A stretch of DNA of 64,000 nt from Rhizobium skierniewicense (GCF_014196515.1 NZ_JACIDV010000005.1:186001-250000); one strand, 5' to 3'. Shown: positions 37,943 to 46,502, counted from the first letter of the stretch. Numbers and translations: made by a program. Notes: generated from the sequence alone by a model not told the origin.

Positions 37943-38743
37943 CTACTGCGCCAGCGCGACCAGACGTCCGCTGGATGGCTGGTGAAGAATATCCATCTGC
38001 ACACCATAGATTCGGGCAAGCGCATCGGTCGTCATAATCTCCTGCGGCGTGCCACAGGCAATCAAATGTCCCGACCGCAATGCGACAATCTCGTCGCAGA
38101 ACCGCGCGGCCATGTTCACGTCATGCAGCACGGTGATAACGGTGATGCCCTTCTTGCGACACAGCGCATGCGTCAACGACAACACCTCCAGCTGATGGCC
38201 GATGTCCAGCGCGGAAATCGGCTCATCCAGCAACAGGCATGACGCATCCTGCGCAACCAGCATGGCAAGCCAAACACGCTGGCGCTCTCCGCCTGAAAGG
38301 CTATCGACCATGCGCTCGGCAAAGGGCGCAATGCCGGTCAACTCAATGGCCTCGTCGACCTTTTGTTGATCACTCGCTCCGAACCGCCCCAGCGCGCCGT
38401 GCCAGGGGTAACGCCCCAGAGCCACAAGTTCACGAACCAGCATGCCGGGCGCAGCAGGTGTTCTCTGCGGCAGATAGGCAAGCCGCCGGGCAAAATCCCG
38501 TGCGCTCCAATCATCGAGAGGCTTGCCCTCAAAGTGGATGCTGCCACCGCTTTGTTTCTGCTGTCTCCCGATCAGTTTCAAAAGCGTCGATTTGCCGGAG
38601 CCGTTATGGCCGATCAGCGCAATGGATTTGCCCGCCTCCAGTTTAAGCGTCAACGGATGCAAAAGCGTGCGTCCCTCGATGGAAAAGCTCACATCCGTCA
38701 GCGACAGAACAGGCGATTTGCGGGCTTTCGACACGTCGGGCAT
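37943..38743 (-). CDS. fhuC: Iron-siderophore ABC transporter, ATP-binding protein (FhuC-like)
   Basis: This is the ATPase subunit of a ferric-hydroxamate importer. It has Walker A GHNGSGKST, the Q-loop YLPQRTPA, the signature LSGGERQRVWLAMLVAQ, Walker B LLLDEPISALD and the switch His in VLHDVNMAARF. All are intact. The ATG at 38743 (MPDVSKARK) is preferred; a GTG at 38758 is in frame. It is divergent from fhuD-fhuB. The 158-base gap between them must hold both promoters, and no convincing RirA/Fur site was found. Confidence 0.9.
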   Translation of the reverse strand: MPDVSKARKSPVLSLTDVSFSIEGRTLLHPLTLKLEAGKSIALIGHNGSGKSTLLKLIGRQQKQSGGSIHFEGKPLDDWSARDFARRLAYLPQRTPAAPGMLVRELVALGRYPWHGALGRFGASDQQKVDEAIELTGIAPFAERMVDSLSGGERQRVWLAMLVAQDASCLLLDEPISALDIGHQLEVLSLTHALCRKKGITVITVLHDVNMAARFCDEIVALRSGHLIACGTPQEIMTTDALARIYGVQMDILHQPSSGRLVALAQ

Positions 38744-38901
38744 AGGGCATATCCACACGGACTTCGTTTAAGGCTGGAACATTCTGGTCAAAGACCATCG
38801 ATATTGACGCCATACACAAAGTTGATAAACGAATGCAAGTTTATTGAAGCCCGGCGTCTGGATATCGAACCATCCGATACCGGCAAGGAGAGACACCGGA
38901 C

Positions 38902-39780
38902 ATGCCAAGCCTGACCCGCAGGACCCTGCTTGCCGCAACGGCTGCCACCTTTGCTGTGACCAGCCGCGCAGGCGCTCAACCTGCGGTGCCACGCGTTGCA
39001 ACGCTTGACTGGGCTCTTCTGGAAACACTATTAGCCATCGGCGCACATGTCGTGGCTGCAACCGAGCTTCGGCAATTTGCCCAGGTGGCGGTAAAGCCCG
39101 ACGTGCCGGCCCAAACGTCGGATATCGGCCTGCGCGGCACACCGAATTTCGAAGCGCTCTATGCGGCCCGTCCCGATATCATCTTCAACTCGAATTTCTA
39201 CGCCTGGGCGGATCCGCTGATCGAACAAATAGCGCCTGTGGAAAGCCACGCAATCTACGTCGCCGACAAAAACCCTTATCAACTTGCACAAAAAGCAACG
39301 CTGGAAATCGGCGAGAAGCTCGAGCTACCGGCGGCCAAGATTTTGGTCGGGGATCTCGTGGAAAGGCTAGAACGTTACAAAACCACATTTTCCAGCGCCG
39401 ACAGCAAGCCTGTTTTGTTGATCAATCTGGGAGATGCACGCCATTTTCGCGTTTTTGGCGCAGACAGCATGTTCGGCGAGGTTCTGACACGCATCGGCCT
39501 CACCAATGCGTGGACAAGCGCCACCAGCTATTCGGCAACGGCGCCTGTTGGCATCGAGACGCTGGCCTCCATGCCGGATGCTACCATCATTCTGATACCG
39601 CCGCACCCGCAAGACGCCTTGGAAACGCTGACCAAAAGCACGTTCTGGAACGCTCTGCCTGCCGTGCGGGAGAGGCGCGTGCTGACAATCGGGTCCGTCA
39701 ACCCCTACGGCGCTTTACCCGCCGCAAGCCGCTTTGCCGATATGCTGGTGCAAGGATTGTCCCATGTCCAGAACGGCTAG
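38902..39780 (+). CDS. fhuD: Iron-siderophore ABC transporter, substrate-binding protein (FhuD-like)
   Basis: This is a periplasmic binding protein of 292 residues of the FhuD/BtuF class that captures Fe(III)-hydroxamates. The N-terminus carries a twin-arginine-like signal (LTRRTLLAATAATFAV), suggesting Tat export. The FhuD-like core starts at PRVATLDWALLETLLAIGAHVVAATE. AAGGAGAG precedes the start. It overlaps fhuB by 17 bases. No lipobox is present. Confidence 0.9.
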   Translation: MPSLTRRTLLAATAATFAVTSRAGAQPAVPRVATLDWALLETLLAIGAHVVAATELRQFAQVAVKPDVPAQTSDIGLRGTPNFEALYAARPDIIFNSNFYAWADPLIEQIAPVESHAIYVADKNPYQLAQKATLEIGEKLELPAAKILVGDLVERLERYKTTFSSADSKPVLLINLGDARHFRVFGADSMFGEVLTRIGLTNAWTSATSYSATAPVGIETLASMPDATIILIPPHPQDALETLTKSTFWNALPAVRERRVLTIGSVNPYGALPAASRFADMLVQGLSHVQNG

Positions 39781-41761
39781 TCTTATTGTGCCAGAGAGAA
39801 CACGTACGTCAGGGCCGATCTTCGCCACCATGCTCGGCATCACCTGCATCGCCGCCTTCGTGCTGCTTGTCATCTCGCGCCCGCATGTTCCGCCAGACAC
39901 ACCCTCTGCTGCTGCCCTCGACACGATTTTGTTGTGGCACAGCCTCCTGCCACGTGCCAGCATCGCGCTTCTTGCCGGTGCGGCCCTTGGTCTGTCGGGC
40001 GCATTGCTTCAGCGGGTGCTGCGCAACCCGATCGCTGATGCATCGACGCTGGGAATCGCATCCGGCGCGCAGTTGGCTCTCACTCTGGGCCTCGGCATTG
40101 TCCCTGTTTTGGGCGGATTGTCGCGGGAACTGATCGCGCTCGGCGGCGGTTTCGGGGCCATCGCTATCGTGCTTGCACTCAGCTGGCGGCGCGGGCTCGA
40201 TCCGGTCACAGTAGCGATCTCGGGCATGATCGTCAGCCTCATCGCGGCCTCTCTCAGCATCGCGCTCATTCTGGCACGCGGCGAATATGCGCTGTCCATC
40301 CACATCTGGGGCGCAGGCGCGCTGAACCAGGAGGATTGGAGCGGTGTAATCTCGCTCGTACCGAAACTCGCCGCGGGGCTTCTCGCAGCCTGGGCGCTGA
40401 TGCGCCCGCTCAATCTTCTCGCGCTGGATGACACCAGCGCCAAAAGCTTGGGCGTTGCGCTCCACGCCACCCGGTTTGCTGTCCTGCTGCTGGCTGTCTG
40501 GCTTTCGGCGTCGGTCACAGCGCTCGTCGGCATCATCGGCTTTCTGGGCCTGGCGGCGCCCAGCGTCGCACGGCTGTGCGGTGCGCGCACCACGGCACAG
40601 ATCATGACGGTCGCACCGCTTGCAGGCGCGGCCATCCTGTTTCTGACCGATTGCCTGACGCAATTGCTGGGTTCGGGTTTTGCTGATATCGCCCCCACTG
40701 GAGCCGCAACGGCACTTCTGGGCGGCCCACTTGTTTTGCTGCTCCTGCCCCGCGTGCAGGGTTTTTCAATGGTGACAGCCAGTGCCGCCACCGCGCTGCG
40801 ACCGCTGCGCAAACCAGTGATGGCACTGGCTGTTCTGGCAACAGCCATCACCATTCTGTTCATCGCCGTCATCAGCTTGGGCCAGTCCACTGAAGGCTGG
40901 CACATGGCCTTCGGGAAATCCTTTGCCGACCTCCTCCCGTTCCGGCTGCCACGCATTATGGCAGCGGGCGGTGCTGGCGCCATGTTGGGCGCAGCCGGGT
41001 TCATCATGCAACGGGTGACCGGAAACCCCATCGCCAGTCCGGAAGTGCTGGGTGTTTCGACAGGCGGCGGCGTTGGCCTGACGGTCACGCTTTTCCTCGT
41101 CAGCTTCCCCTCACCCGTGGTGATGATGGCAGGCATGGCCGTGGGCGCTCTCACGGCTTTCCTCGTCATGATCGCCGTCGCCGGACGGTCCGGCCTTGCT
41201 GCCGAACGCCTGCTCTTGGCAGGCATCGCGATCAGCGCCTTTTCCATGGCCATCATCAGCATCGTCTTGGCGCAAGGCGATATGCGCAGCTTCACCCTTC
41301 TGACGTGGCTATTCGGATCGACAAACCGCGCAGGCGCCTTCGAGGCCTGGACGGCGATCATCGCGTTGGTGGTGCTGACAGTGCCGGTGCTGTTCATGAC
41401 CCGATGGCTCACCATTCTACCGCTCGGCAACGCCGTATCTCGCAGCCTCGGTGTGAAGACAGTCTCTGCCCGATTGGTGCTTGCGATGTTGGCCGCCCTG
41501 ATGACGGCGATCGCGTCGTTCCTGGTGGGACCCTTGAGCCTGGCGGGTCTCATCGCGCCCCACCTTTCCCGGCTCATCGGCTTCCAGAAACCGAACCACC
41601 AGCTTATTGCCGCCCTCCTCATCGGTGCAGGCCTATTGATGGCGGCCGACTGGTTGTCCCGGGTCGTCATCTATCCGTACCAAATCCCGGTTGGCCTTTT
41701 TGCCTCCCTTATCGGCGGCCCCTACCTGCTGTGGCTGATGGCATCGAAGAGATCGGGATAA
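39764..41761 (+). CDS. fhuB: Fused iron-siderophore ABC permease (FhuB-like)
   Basis: This is an inner-membrane permease of about 665 residues made of two fused FecCD-type domains, as in FhuB. The paired ATPase-contact loops are visible in both halves: GALLQRVLRNPIADASTLGI and FIMQRVTGNPIASPEVLGV. It has about 20 membrane helices. The ATG at 39764 has AAGGA upstream; an ATG at 39734 is also in frame. With FhuC and FhuD it makes a complete inner-membrane importer. The outer-membrane TonB-dependent receptor is not in the window. Confidence 0.92.
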   Translation: MSRTASLIVPERTRTSGPIFATMLGITCIAAFVLLVISRPHVPPDTPSAAALDTILLWHSLLPRASIALLAGAALGLSGALLQRVLRNPIADASTLGIASGAQLALTLGLGIVPVLGGLSRELIALGGGFGAIAIVLALSWRRGLDPVTVAISGMIVSLIAASLSIALILARGEYALSIHIWGAGALNQEDWSGVISLVPKLAAGLLAAWALMRPLNLLALDDTSAKSLGVALHATRFAVLLLAVWLSASVTALVGIIGFLGLAAPSVARLCGARTTAQIMTVAPLAGAAILFLTDCLTQLLGSGFADIAPTGAATALLGGPLVLLLLPRVQGFSMVTASAATALRPLRKPVMALAVLATAITILFIAVISLGQSTEGWHMAFGKSFADLLPFRLPRIMAAGGAGAMLGAAGFIMQRVTGNPIASPEVLGVSTGGGVGLTVTLFLVSFPSPVVMMAGMAVGALTAFLVMIAVAGRSGLAAERLLLAGIAISAFSMAIISIVLAQGDMRSFTLLTWLFGSTNRAGAFEAWTAIIALVVLTVPVLFMTRWLTILPLGNAVSRSLGVKTVSARLVLAMLAALMTAIASFLVGPLSLAGLIAPHLSRLIGFQKPNHQLIAALLIGAGLLMAADWLSRVVIYPYQIPVGLFASLIGGPYLLWLMASKRSG

Positions 41762-41772
41762 GCCACACGCAA

Positions 41773-41799
41773 AAACGCCCGCGACATGCGCAGGCGTTT
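41773..41799 (-). terminator. Terminator of the DUF1127 gene
   Basis: The stem AAACGCC/GGCGTTT is followed on the minus strand by a T-run (TTTTTGCG). Confidence 0.7.
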
Positions 41800-41829
41800 G
41801 ATATCATCAAATCTGGAATACAGGCGGTG

Positions 41830-41976
41830 TTAGCGACCGACAGACGCGCGAGCGACACTATGGATGTCGGAGCGGTTGATACCGAGGTCCTGAAGCTCAC
41901 GCGAGCTCATACGGCCAAGTTCGGTAACGGTCTGACGGTATTTGCGCCAGTTGTTGAAAGAGCGTGCTACGTTCAT
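41830..41976 (-). CDS. DUF1127 small protein
   Basis: This is a 48-residue protein beginning MNVARSFNNWRKYRQTVTEL, with the DUF1127 core RMSSRELQDLGINRSDI. In rhizobia these arginine-rich small proteins are linked to phosphate, carbon and RNA metabolism; the precise role of this copy is unknown. AAAGGGGATTATC precedes the start. It has its own terminator. Confidence 0.92.
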   Translation of the reverse strand: MNVARSFNNWRKYRQTVTELGRMSSRELQDLGINRSDIHSVARASVGR

Positions 41977-42168
41977 GATAATCCCCTTTCGTGAGGCTTC
42001 CTGACGCCAGCAACCTTGCTTCGGTTCCAACGTCGTTTCGATCACCGGAATATAGCCCTCAACTCACCCCGCGATAAGACACAAGCTCTCACGTCCGCCA
42101 TGCACTAGACGCATAGGTCATATATGGAGATGGTGAGAAACCGTGCATTGCGAGAGAAATTTTGGGCC

Positions 42169-42205
42169 AAAAAAAAGAACAGGCGCTGCGATTACCCGCA
42201 AGGCC
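42169..42205 (-). terminator. Terminator behind the degenerate tRNA end
   Basis: An imperfect hairpin (7 of 9 pairs, GGCGCTGCG with CGCAAGGCC) is followed on the minus strand by TGTTC and eight T residues (42176-42169). It matches the hairpin-like sequence downstream of the intact tRNA-Val (43561-43589), but only this copy kept the T-run. Confidence 0.65.
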
Positions 42206-42224
42206 TTGCTACTTCTTGATTGGG

Positions 42225-42268
42225 TGGTGGCGTGACAGGATTGAACCTGAGACCTCTGCGATGTGAAC
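42225..42268 (-). pseudogene. Degenerate tRNA-Val 3' half
   Basis: On the minus strand this is a tRNA 3' end: anticodon-stem remnant, T-arm with GGTTCAAT, acceptor 3' strand and CCA (42227-42225). It aligns with the 3' half of the intact tRNA-Val at 43609, and about 40 bases of downstream flank also align. It differs by point changes and two single-base deletions, one of which spoils the T-loop. No 5' half is present. It is either an old tandem duplicate or the far attachment-site copy of an integrated element. Confidence 0.7.
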
Positions 42269-42447
42269 TTTTGTCCAATTGCTAAAAGTCCTGCATTTCT
42301 GAGAAATACCCCTTTCGTAAAGGGCTGTTTCGGCACAATGTCCTTCTCGCGTTCTGACTTTTAGGTTCGCTCGACCTGTGCATTACTTCTTAACGGTCCA
42401 ACATTGATTTCGTTTTATATCCTGAACGAAGGGGCCGGAGGTTCGCT

Positions 42448-42561
42448 ATGGAATCCTGCCACCACCCTTCGCGACGTCAATCCTATTGGCTAGATCACGC
42501 AGAGGCTCAGGCAAGTATTAAGGCCTCACCTCCACCGGAAGAACTTTTTGACGACGATTGA
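42448..42561 (+). CDS. Small protein, 37 residues, unrecognised
   Basis: This is a short gene with strong signals. The ATG at 42448 sits six bases after GGAGG (42437-42441), and a hairpin terminator follows 40 bases after the stop. The product begins MESCHHPSRRQSYWLDHAEA, has a PPPEE segment and ends in an acidic tail FDDD. It is hydrophilic with no signal or membrane segment. I know no family for it. It lies inside the tRNA-Val islet. Confidence 0.55.
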   Translation: MESCHHPSRRQSYWLDHAEAQASIKASPPPEELFDDD

Positions 42562-42600
42562 GTTGTCCGTGAGCCTGTAGGCAGGCATGTATCAATGATC

Positions 42601-42630
42601 CCGCCCGTCACAAGGTGGGCGTTTAGTTTT
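42601..42630 (+). terminator. Terminator of the 37-codon gene
   Basis: The stem CGCCC/GGGCG (42602-42606, 42617-42621) is followed by TTTAGTTTT on the plus strand. It overlaps the last codons of the convergent gene. Confidence 0.65.
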
Positions 42631-43150
42631 CCCAGTGAGGCTTTGCCGCTTCGGCTTCGAGGACTGGCAATATCCTTTCTACTTCAGTCACGAGAGCTTG
42701 GAGGTTAAATTTCTCGCCCCAAAAAGTAACACTGGCTGATGATGGGTCGAACATTCTGAACATATCGTAGGGCGCTAGACCACCTATGAAGTGTTCTGGC
42801 CCGATGTTTTTATCAGCGTAATTATGATTGCTGGATTCCTGCCACCATCTATCGATCCTTTCATCCATGTGCTCAAAGTTGTTGCGCATGTTTACATCAC
42901 GAAGGGCAGAATTTTCCGGGACGCCGATAGAGGCGCGGAGAGCTTGTCGCTCCTCTGATTTTTTGCCTTTCGAGCCCCAGAGCATTTTTGAAATATTTGC
43001 TCCTGAGTTGAGCATGTTTTGCAAATTGTAGAAGACCAACGCGACATTACTGTTTTGCAGGCCCTTGTTCACCCCGTCGGCAGCAAACAATAGAAACCTA
43101 CATTGGTCAAGTACTTGGCTTTGAAAGATGCGCAGATGAAAAGTTTCCAT
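42623..43150 (-). CDS. Hypothetical protein of the tRNA-Val islet
   Basis: I do not recognise this 175-residue protein. It has no signal peptide or membrane helix. It is rich in aromatic and amide residues in the middle (ERIDRWWQESSNHNYADKN), and ends in an acidic helix (VTEVERILPVLEAEAAKPHW). Codon use is more AT-rich than the neighbouring genes (about 47% GC by eye), which suggests recent acquisition. The ribosome site is weak (AAAGAAATT). It could be an accessory or defence-associated protein, but there is no positive evidence. Confidence 0.6.
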   Translation of the reverse strand: METFHLRIFQSQVLDQCRFLLFAADGVNKGLQNSNVALVFYNLQNMLNSGANISKMLWGSKGKKSEERQALRASIGVPENSALRDVNMRNNFEHMDERIDRWWQESSNHNYADKNIGPEHFIGGLAPYDMFRMFDPSSASVTFWGEKFNLQALVTEVERILPVLEAEAAKPHWEN

Positions 43151-43608
43151 TTAATTTCTTTTGTATATCTATTCGATAGCGCGATCAATTGCGATAAGCG
43201 TGGCAGGGCAAAAGTTAACTAGGACTATTGGTAAGCGGGTGCTTCATCATCTTGCGAACCTCACCTTTACGTCCTGTTTCGCCAGTCGATTCCAGCTTGA
43301 CATTTGCCCATTTGACAGCGGACAGGACAGACGGGGTTTTCCCGCCTTCGATATCTTGTTATTATGTAGCGGCATGTTCATAGCTGTTGCCAAGCACCAG
43401 CAGCGCGTCTCATATACGGGGTGACGTCGCCGCCGATCTGCTTCAACGTGTCACCAGCGCGCTTGGTGCCATCTCCCGCCAAATAATGCGCGGCATGAAG
43501 CGTCTATGAACCGGAATAACGCTTGCAGGTGAAATTCGGTAAACTCGAAGAACGCCAAGTGCAGGGCCTCGCAATCACTCGCAAGGCCCTTATACTTCTG
43601 AAACTGGA
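43151..43608. other. Intergenic region right of the islet gene
   Basis: This 458-base stretch lies between the hypothetical gene and tRNA-Val. It has no intact gene that I can support. A plus-strand frame starting with TTG at 43161 (87 codons) lacks a ribosome site. A minus-strand remnant is described at 43378-43503. At 43561-43589 a hairpin of near-perfect arms AGGGCCT/AGGCCCT lies just downstream of the tRNA on its strand. Confidence 0.5.
43378..43503 (-). pseudogene. Possible gene remnant (C-terminal fragment)
   Basis: On the minus strand an open stretch ends at a TGA (43380-43378) and is blocked upstream by a TAG (43506-43504). It reads HAAHYLAGDGTKRAGDTLKQ followed by IGGDVTPYMRRAAGAWQQL. 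The composition is protein-like and GC-rich, unlike the surrounding AT-rich DNA, so it looks like the tail of a lost gene. The text recalls C-termini of phage-type lysozyme or structural proteins, but I cannot assign it. Confidence 0.35.
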
Positions 43609-43683
<75 letters not shown>

Positions 43684-43765
43684 ATCCGTTGCGGCGCATA
43701 AATCACGAAACCGGATGAAGCGTCAACTGCTTTTTTTCAGTTTTGTGAAAGCTTTATGCGAGGCC

Positions 43766-44128
43766 TTACGCCACAAGGAGTTTGTTCACTTCATCGACGA
43801 GATCGCGCAGGTGAAAAGGCTTGGAAAGCACCTTCGCATCCTTCGGCGCTTTCGAATCAGCGTTCAGTGCGACCGCCGCAAAGCCTGTGATGAACATGAC
43901 CTTCAGGTCAGGGTCCAGTTCGGTGGCGCGGCGGGCGAGCTCGATACCGTCCATTTCCGGCATGACGATATCGGTCAGGAGAAGCGAGAAGGGCTCTTCA
44001 CGAAGCCGGTCATAGGCGCTTGCGCCGTTATCGAACGAGGAAACCTTGTATCCGGCTTTCTCCAACGCCTTCACGAGAAAGCGGCGCATATCATTGTCAT
44101 CTTCTGCGAGAAGAATTTTCTGTACCAT
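43766..44128 (-). CDS. cpdR: Single-domain response regulator CpdR
   Basis: This is a 120-residue receiver-only protein with phospho-acceptor Asp53 in LLTDIVMPEMDG and the conserved Lys in VLSKPFHL. The text KILLAEDDNDMRRFLVKALE and FITGFAAVAL is characteristic of CpdR of Rhizobiales. CpdR, when unphosphorylated, directs the ClpXP protease to cell-cycle substrates; the CckA-ChpT phosphorelay switches it off. Cell-cycle and symbiosis defects are known for the Sinorhizobium homologue. It is transcribed alone. Confidence 0.93.
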   Translation of the reverse strand: MVQKILLAEDDNDMRRFLVKALEKAGYKVSSFDNGASAYDRLREEPFSLLLTDIVMPEMDGIELARRATELDPDLKVMFITGFAAVALNADSKAPKDAKVLSKPFHLRDLVDEVNKLLVA

Positions 44129-44310
44129 TTAAATGACCGTAGCTTCTGGATTAATTGGAATACCTTATCCCGATCATACCGCATCTTCAGTAAATATCAC
44201 GTGAACGGTAGAATCATGACTCGGGCGACTGTGACGCAGTATGGACTTGCTCTGCCTTAACTGGCAACATGAAGCTTCTGGCAGAATTATGACATGGTAA
44301 ACGGGGCGGA

Positions 44311-45195
44311 ATGGACTGGGTCACGGGCGAGTACGAACTCTTCGAGGTGCACGAACCAGCCGTTCACAGCATTCCGTTCGTTTTCAACTCGCCCCACAGT
44401 GGGCGCTGCTACCCTGTTTCCTTCCTCGAATCATCAAGGCTGAACGCCTACGAGATCCGCCGCTCGGAAGATCACTACGTCGATGAGCTGTTTTCCGGTG
44501 CCGTCGATATGGGCGCACCTCTGCTCAAGGCCAATTTTCCGCGCGCCTATCTGGATGTGAACCGGGAGCCCTACGAGCTTGACCCACGCATGTTCGAGGG
44601 CGCCCTGCCCTCCTATGCCAATATCGGGTCCATGCGGGTTGCGGGTGGGCTGGGCACCGTGCCGCGTATCGTCGCCGAGAACATGGACATCTACACCCAC
44701 CGCCTGCCGGTGGACGAAGGTCTTGCCCGCATCGAGGGAATCTACAAGCCCTACCACGCCTGTCTTCGCAAGCTGGTGTCGCGCACCCACGCCAATTTCG
44801 GCATGGCCGTGCTGGTCGATTGCCATTCCATGCCGGGCAATATCAGACTTGCGGGTTCCAACATTCGTCCCGATGTCATTATCGGTGACCGCTTCGGCAC
44901 CAGCGCATCCGGTGAAATTTCCCGCGCGGCCTTGCACTTTCTCGAAGAGCTGGGTTTTACCGCTGTCTGCAACAAACCCTATGCTGGCGGCTTCATCACC
45001 GAGCATTACGGTCGCCCCGTCCGTTCACTGCATGCCCTGCAGATCGAGGTCAGCCGTGCGCTTTACGTGGATGAAAAGACGCTGCTGAAAACGCGGGAGT
45101 TTGCCGCCCTGCAAGCGGCGCTCGAAGCCTTCATGCGCCAGCTTTCCATGTTCGTTTCCGAATATGCGATCGACATGGCATTCGCCGCCGAGTAG
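44311..45195 (+). CDS. N-formylglutamate amidohydrolase (second copy)
   Basis: This is a 294-residue protein of the N-formylglutamate amidohydrolase family, in a different subgroup from the one at 8892. Family text is FVFNSPHSGRCYP near the N-terminus, DVNREPYELDPRMFEG, VLVDCHSMPGN and NKPYAGGFITEHYGRP. His and Asp metal ligands are present. GGGGCGGA precedes the start at 44311. No histidine-degradation genes are adjacent, so the true substrate may be another N-acylated amino acid. It is divergent from cpdR. Confidence 0.88.
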   Translation: MDWVTGEYELFEVHEPAVHSIPFVFNSPHSGRCYPVSFLESSRLNAYEIRRSEDHYVDELFSGAVDMGAPLLKANFPRAYLDVNREPYELDPRMFEGALPSYANIGSMRVAGGLGTVPRIVAENMDIYTHRLPVDEGLARIEGIYKPYHACLRKLVSRTHANFGMAVLVDCHSMPGNIRLAGSNIRPDVIIGDRFGTSASGEISRAALHFLEELGFTAVCNKPYAGGFITEHYGRPVRSLHALQIEVSRALYVDEKTLLKTREFAALQAALEAFMRQLSMFVSEYAIDMAFAAE

Positions 45196-45249
45196 CCGCC
45201 CCAATCACGGACGACAATTGATCCTTTGGCTCGCACTGAGAGGCGGACA

Positions 45250-45324
45250 AAAAAAACCGCGCCTTGGCGCGGTCAAGTCTAGGGAGGAAACACCCAAGGA
45301 GGGTATTTACAGTCAAAGACTGTG
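45250..45324 (-). ncRNA. mmgR: MmgR/alpha-r8-like small RNA
   Basis: This is a complete minus-strand transcription unit of about 75 bases with no coding capacity. It starts near 45324 from a near-consensus promoter. It has a small 5' hairpin (ACCC/GGGT, 45304-45292), then an unpaired CCUCCCU stretch containing UCCUCCC (45288-45282). It ends in a terminator stem CCGCGCC/GGCGCGG followed by eight U residues (45272-45249). Size, order of elements and the UCCUCCC heptamer match the MmgR (alpha-r8) sRNA of Sinorhizobium and relatives, which limits storage-polymer accumulation. Its anti-Shine-Dalgarno-like heptamer suggests translational repression of targets. Confidence 0.7.
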
Positions 45325-45330
45325 ATTGAA

Positions 45331-45359
45331 AAATTATGCCCAAAGTGCTCAATTGTCAA
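45331..45359 (-). promoter_or_regulatory. Sigma70 promoter of the MmgR-like sRNA
   Basis: On the minus strand, TTGACA (45359-45354) and TAATTT (45336-45331) are separated by exactly 17 bases. This is one of the best housekeeping promoters in the window. Confidence 0.75.
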
Positions 45360-45522
45360 TCATCTTTATTTTTGCCCATATATTACTCAAATTGATACAG
45401 ATTGCTCGCAATTCGCACCACCACACAAAAAACGTGCTCGCTTTTTGAACAGTCGCACATCAGTGGACGTGACCGGTAGAAGCACGCTATGACCGGATGA
45501 TGTTCGCAATAGTGAGGTTCTG

Positions 45523-46299
45523 ATGCTGCCAGATCGCGATTTCTTCTTTCGTCTTGCCGATGCCGCCAAAGCTGAAACGCTGCCCCGCTTTCGCACCGGC
45601 ATCGCCGTCGCCAACAAGCAGGATGGCGGCTACGATCCGGTAACAGAGGGCGATCAGGCCGCTGAAACCGCCATTCGCGCGTTGATAACCCAACACTTTC
45701 CAAAACACGGCATCCTGGGCGAAGAGCACGGCAATGTCGGAACGGACCGCGAGCATGTCTGGGTCATCGACCCGATCGACGGCACCCGCGCCTTCATTTC
45801 TGGCCTACCCGTCTGGGGAACGCTGATCGGCTTTCAATCCTCCGGTCGCGCCGTCATGGGCATCATGGATCAACCCTTTACCGGCGAGCGTTATTTTGCC
45901 GACGGGCAGAAGGCGTGGTATTTCGGCCCCGGTGGTGACAGGCAGATCAAGACCCGCGCGTGCGAAACGCTTTCGGATGCGATCCTTTTCACCACGTCCC
46001 CGCATATTTTCACGCCTGAAGAAGCCGCACGCTACGGCGCCGTCGAGGAAAAGGTTCGCCTCTTCCGGTATGGTGTCGATTGCTACGCCTATACCCTGGT
46101 GGCGAGCGGTCATGCCGATCTCGTCATCGAATCCGGTTTGAAACCTTATGATGTCGGCGCGCTCATTCCCATCATCGAGCAGGCGGGTGGCGTCATCACA
46201 AACTGGGATGGCGGCAGACCGGAAGCCGCGGGCCGCATCATCGCGGCCAGTAGTAAAGCCCTTCACGAACAGGCGCTGGCGCTACTCTCAGGCATGTAG
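45523..46299 (+). CDS. hisN: Histidinol-phosphatase, inositol-monophosphatase family
   Basis: This is a 258-residue magnesium-dependent phosphatase. Metal motifs are GEEHG (near 67), DPIDGTRAF (near 86-94) and PYDVGALIPIIEQAGG near 210. The subgroup with ITQHFPKHGILGEEHG is annotated as HisN in alphaproteobacteria, which use this enzyme for histidinol phosphate hydrolysis in histidine synthesis. A general inositol-phosphatase role cannot be excluded. It is monocistronic, downstream of and opposite to the sRNA. Confidence 0.85.
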   Translation: MLPDRDFFFRLADAAKAETLPRFRTGIAVANKQDGGYDPVTEGDQAAETAIRALITQHFPKHGILGEEHGNVGTDREHVWVIDPIDGTRAFISGLPVWGTLIGFQSSGRAVMGIMDQPFTGERYFADGQKAWYFGPGGDRQIKTRACETLSDAILFTTSPHIFTPEEAARYGAVEEKVRLFRYGVDCYAYTLVASGHADLVIESGLKPYDVGALIPIIEQAGGVITNWDGGRPEAAGRIIAASSKALHEQALALLSGM

Positions 46300-46502
46300 G
46301 CGCACGACGCCTGCTGAGCCTCCAGCCTCCACCGGAGCACAGACTTACACGCGCTAATTGTCATCCGTAGTGCGACGTCTGTCGCTCGGCATTCTCCTAA
46401 GGCCCTGTCAGCATGGAATTAAACCGACCAGTAACAGTCTATTAACTATAATGCGGCACTCTTGCGTTGAATTCTTTCATACTAATATACGCGAGGACCG
46501 CT

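Larger units (their letters stand above)
41977..42447. other. Intergenic region left of the islet
   Basis: From the DUF1127 start to the small gene at 42448. Besides the degenerate tRNA and its terminator, the stretch 42269-42447 is AT-rich and contains no recognisable gene. It should contain the promoter of the 37-codon gene. Confidence 0.5.

Noticed and set aside
38744-38901. RirA/iron-responsive operator between fhuC and fhuD
   Set aside because: Expected from function, but no TGA-N9-TCA or Fur-like palindrome was found by eye.
40009-41670. 553-codon minus-strand frame over fhuB
   Set aside because: Antisense to an intact fused permease with conserved loops; composition is Ser/Arg/Thr-rich noise.
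43161-43424. 87-codon plus-strand frame starting with TTG
   Set aside because: No ribosome site, poor start, overlaps a better minus-strand remnant and lies in AT-rich non-coding DNA.
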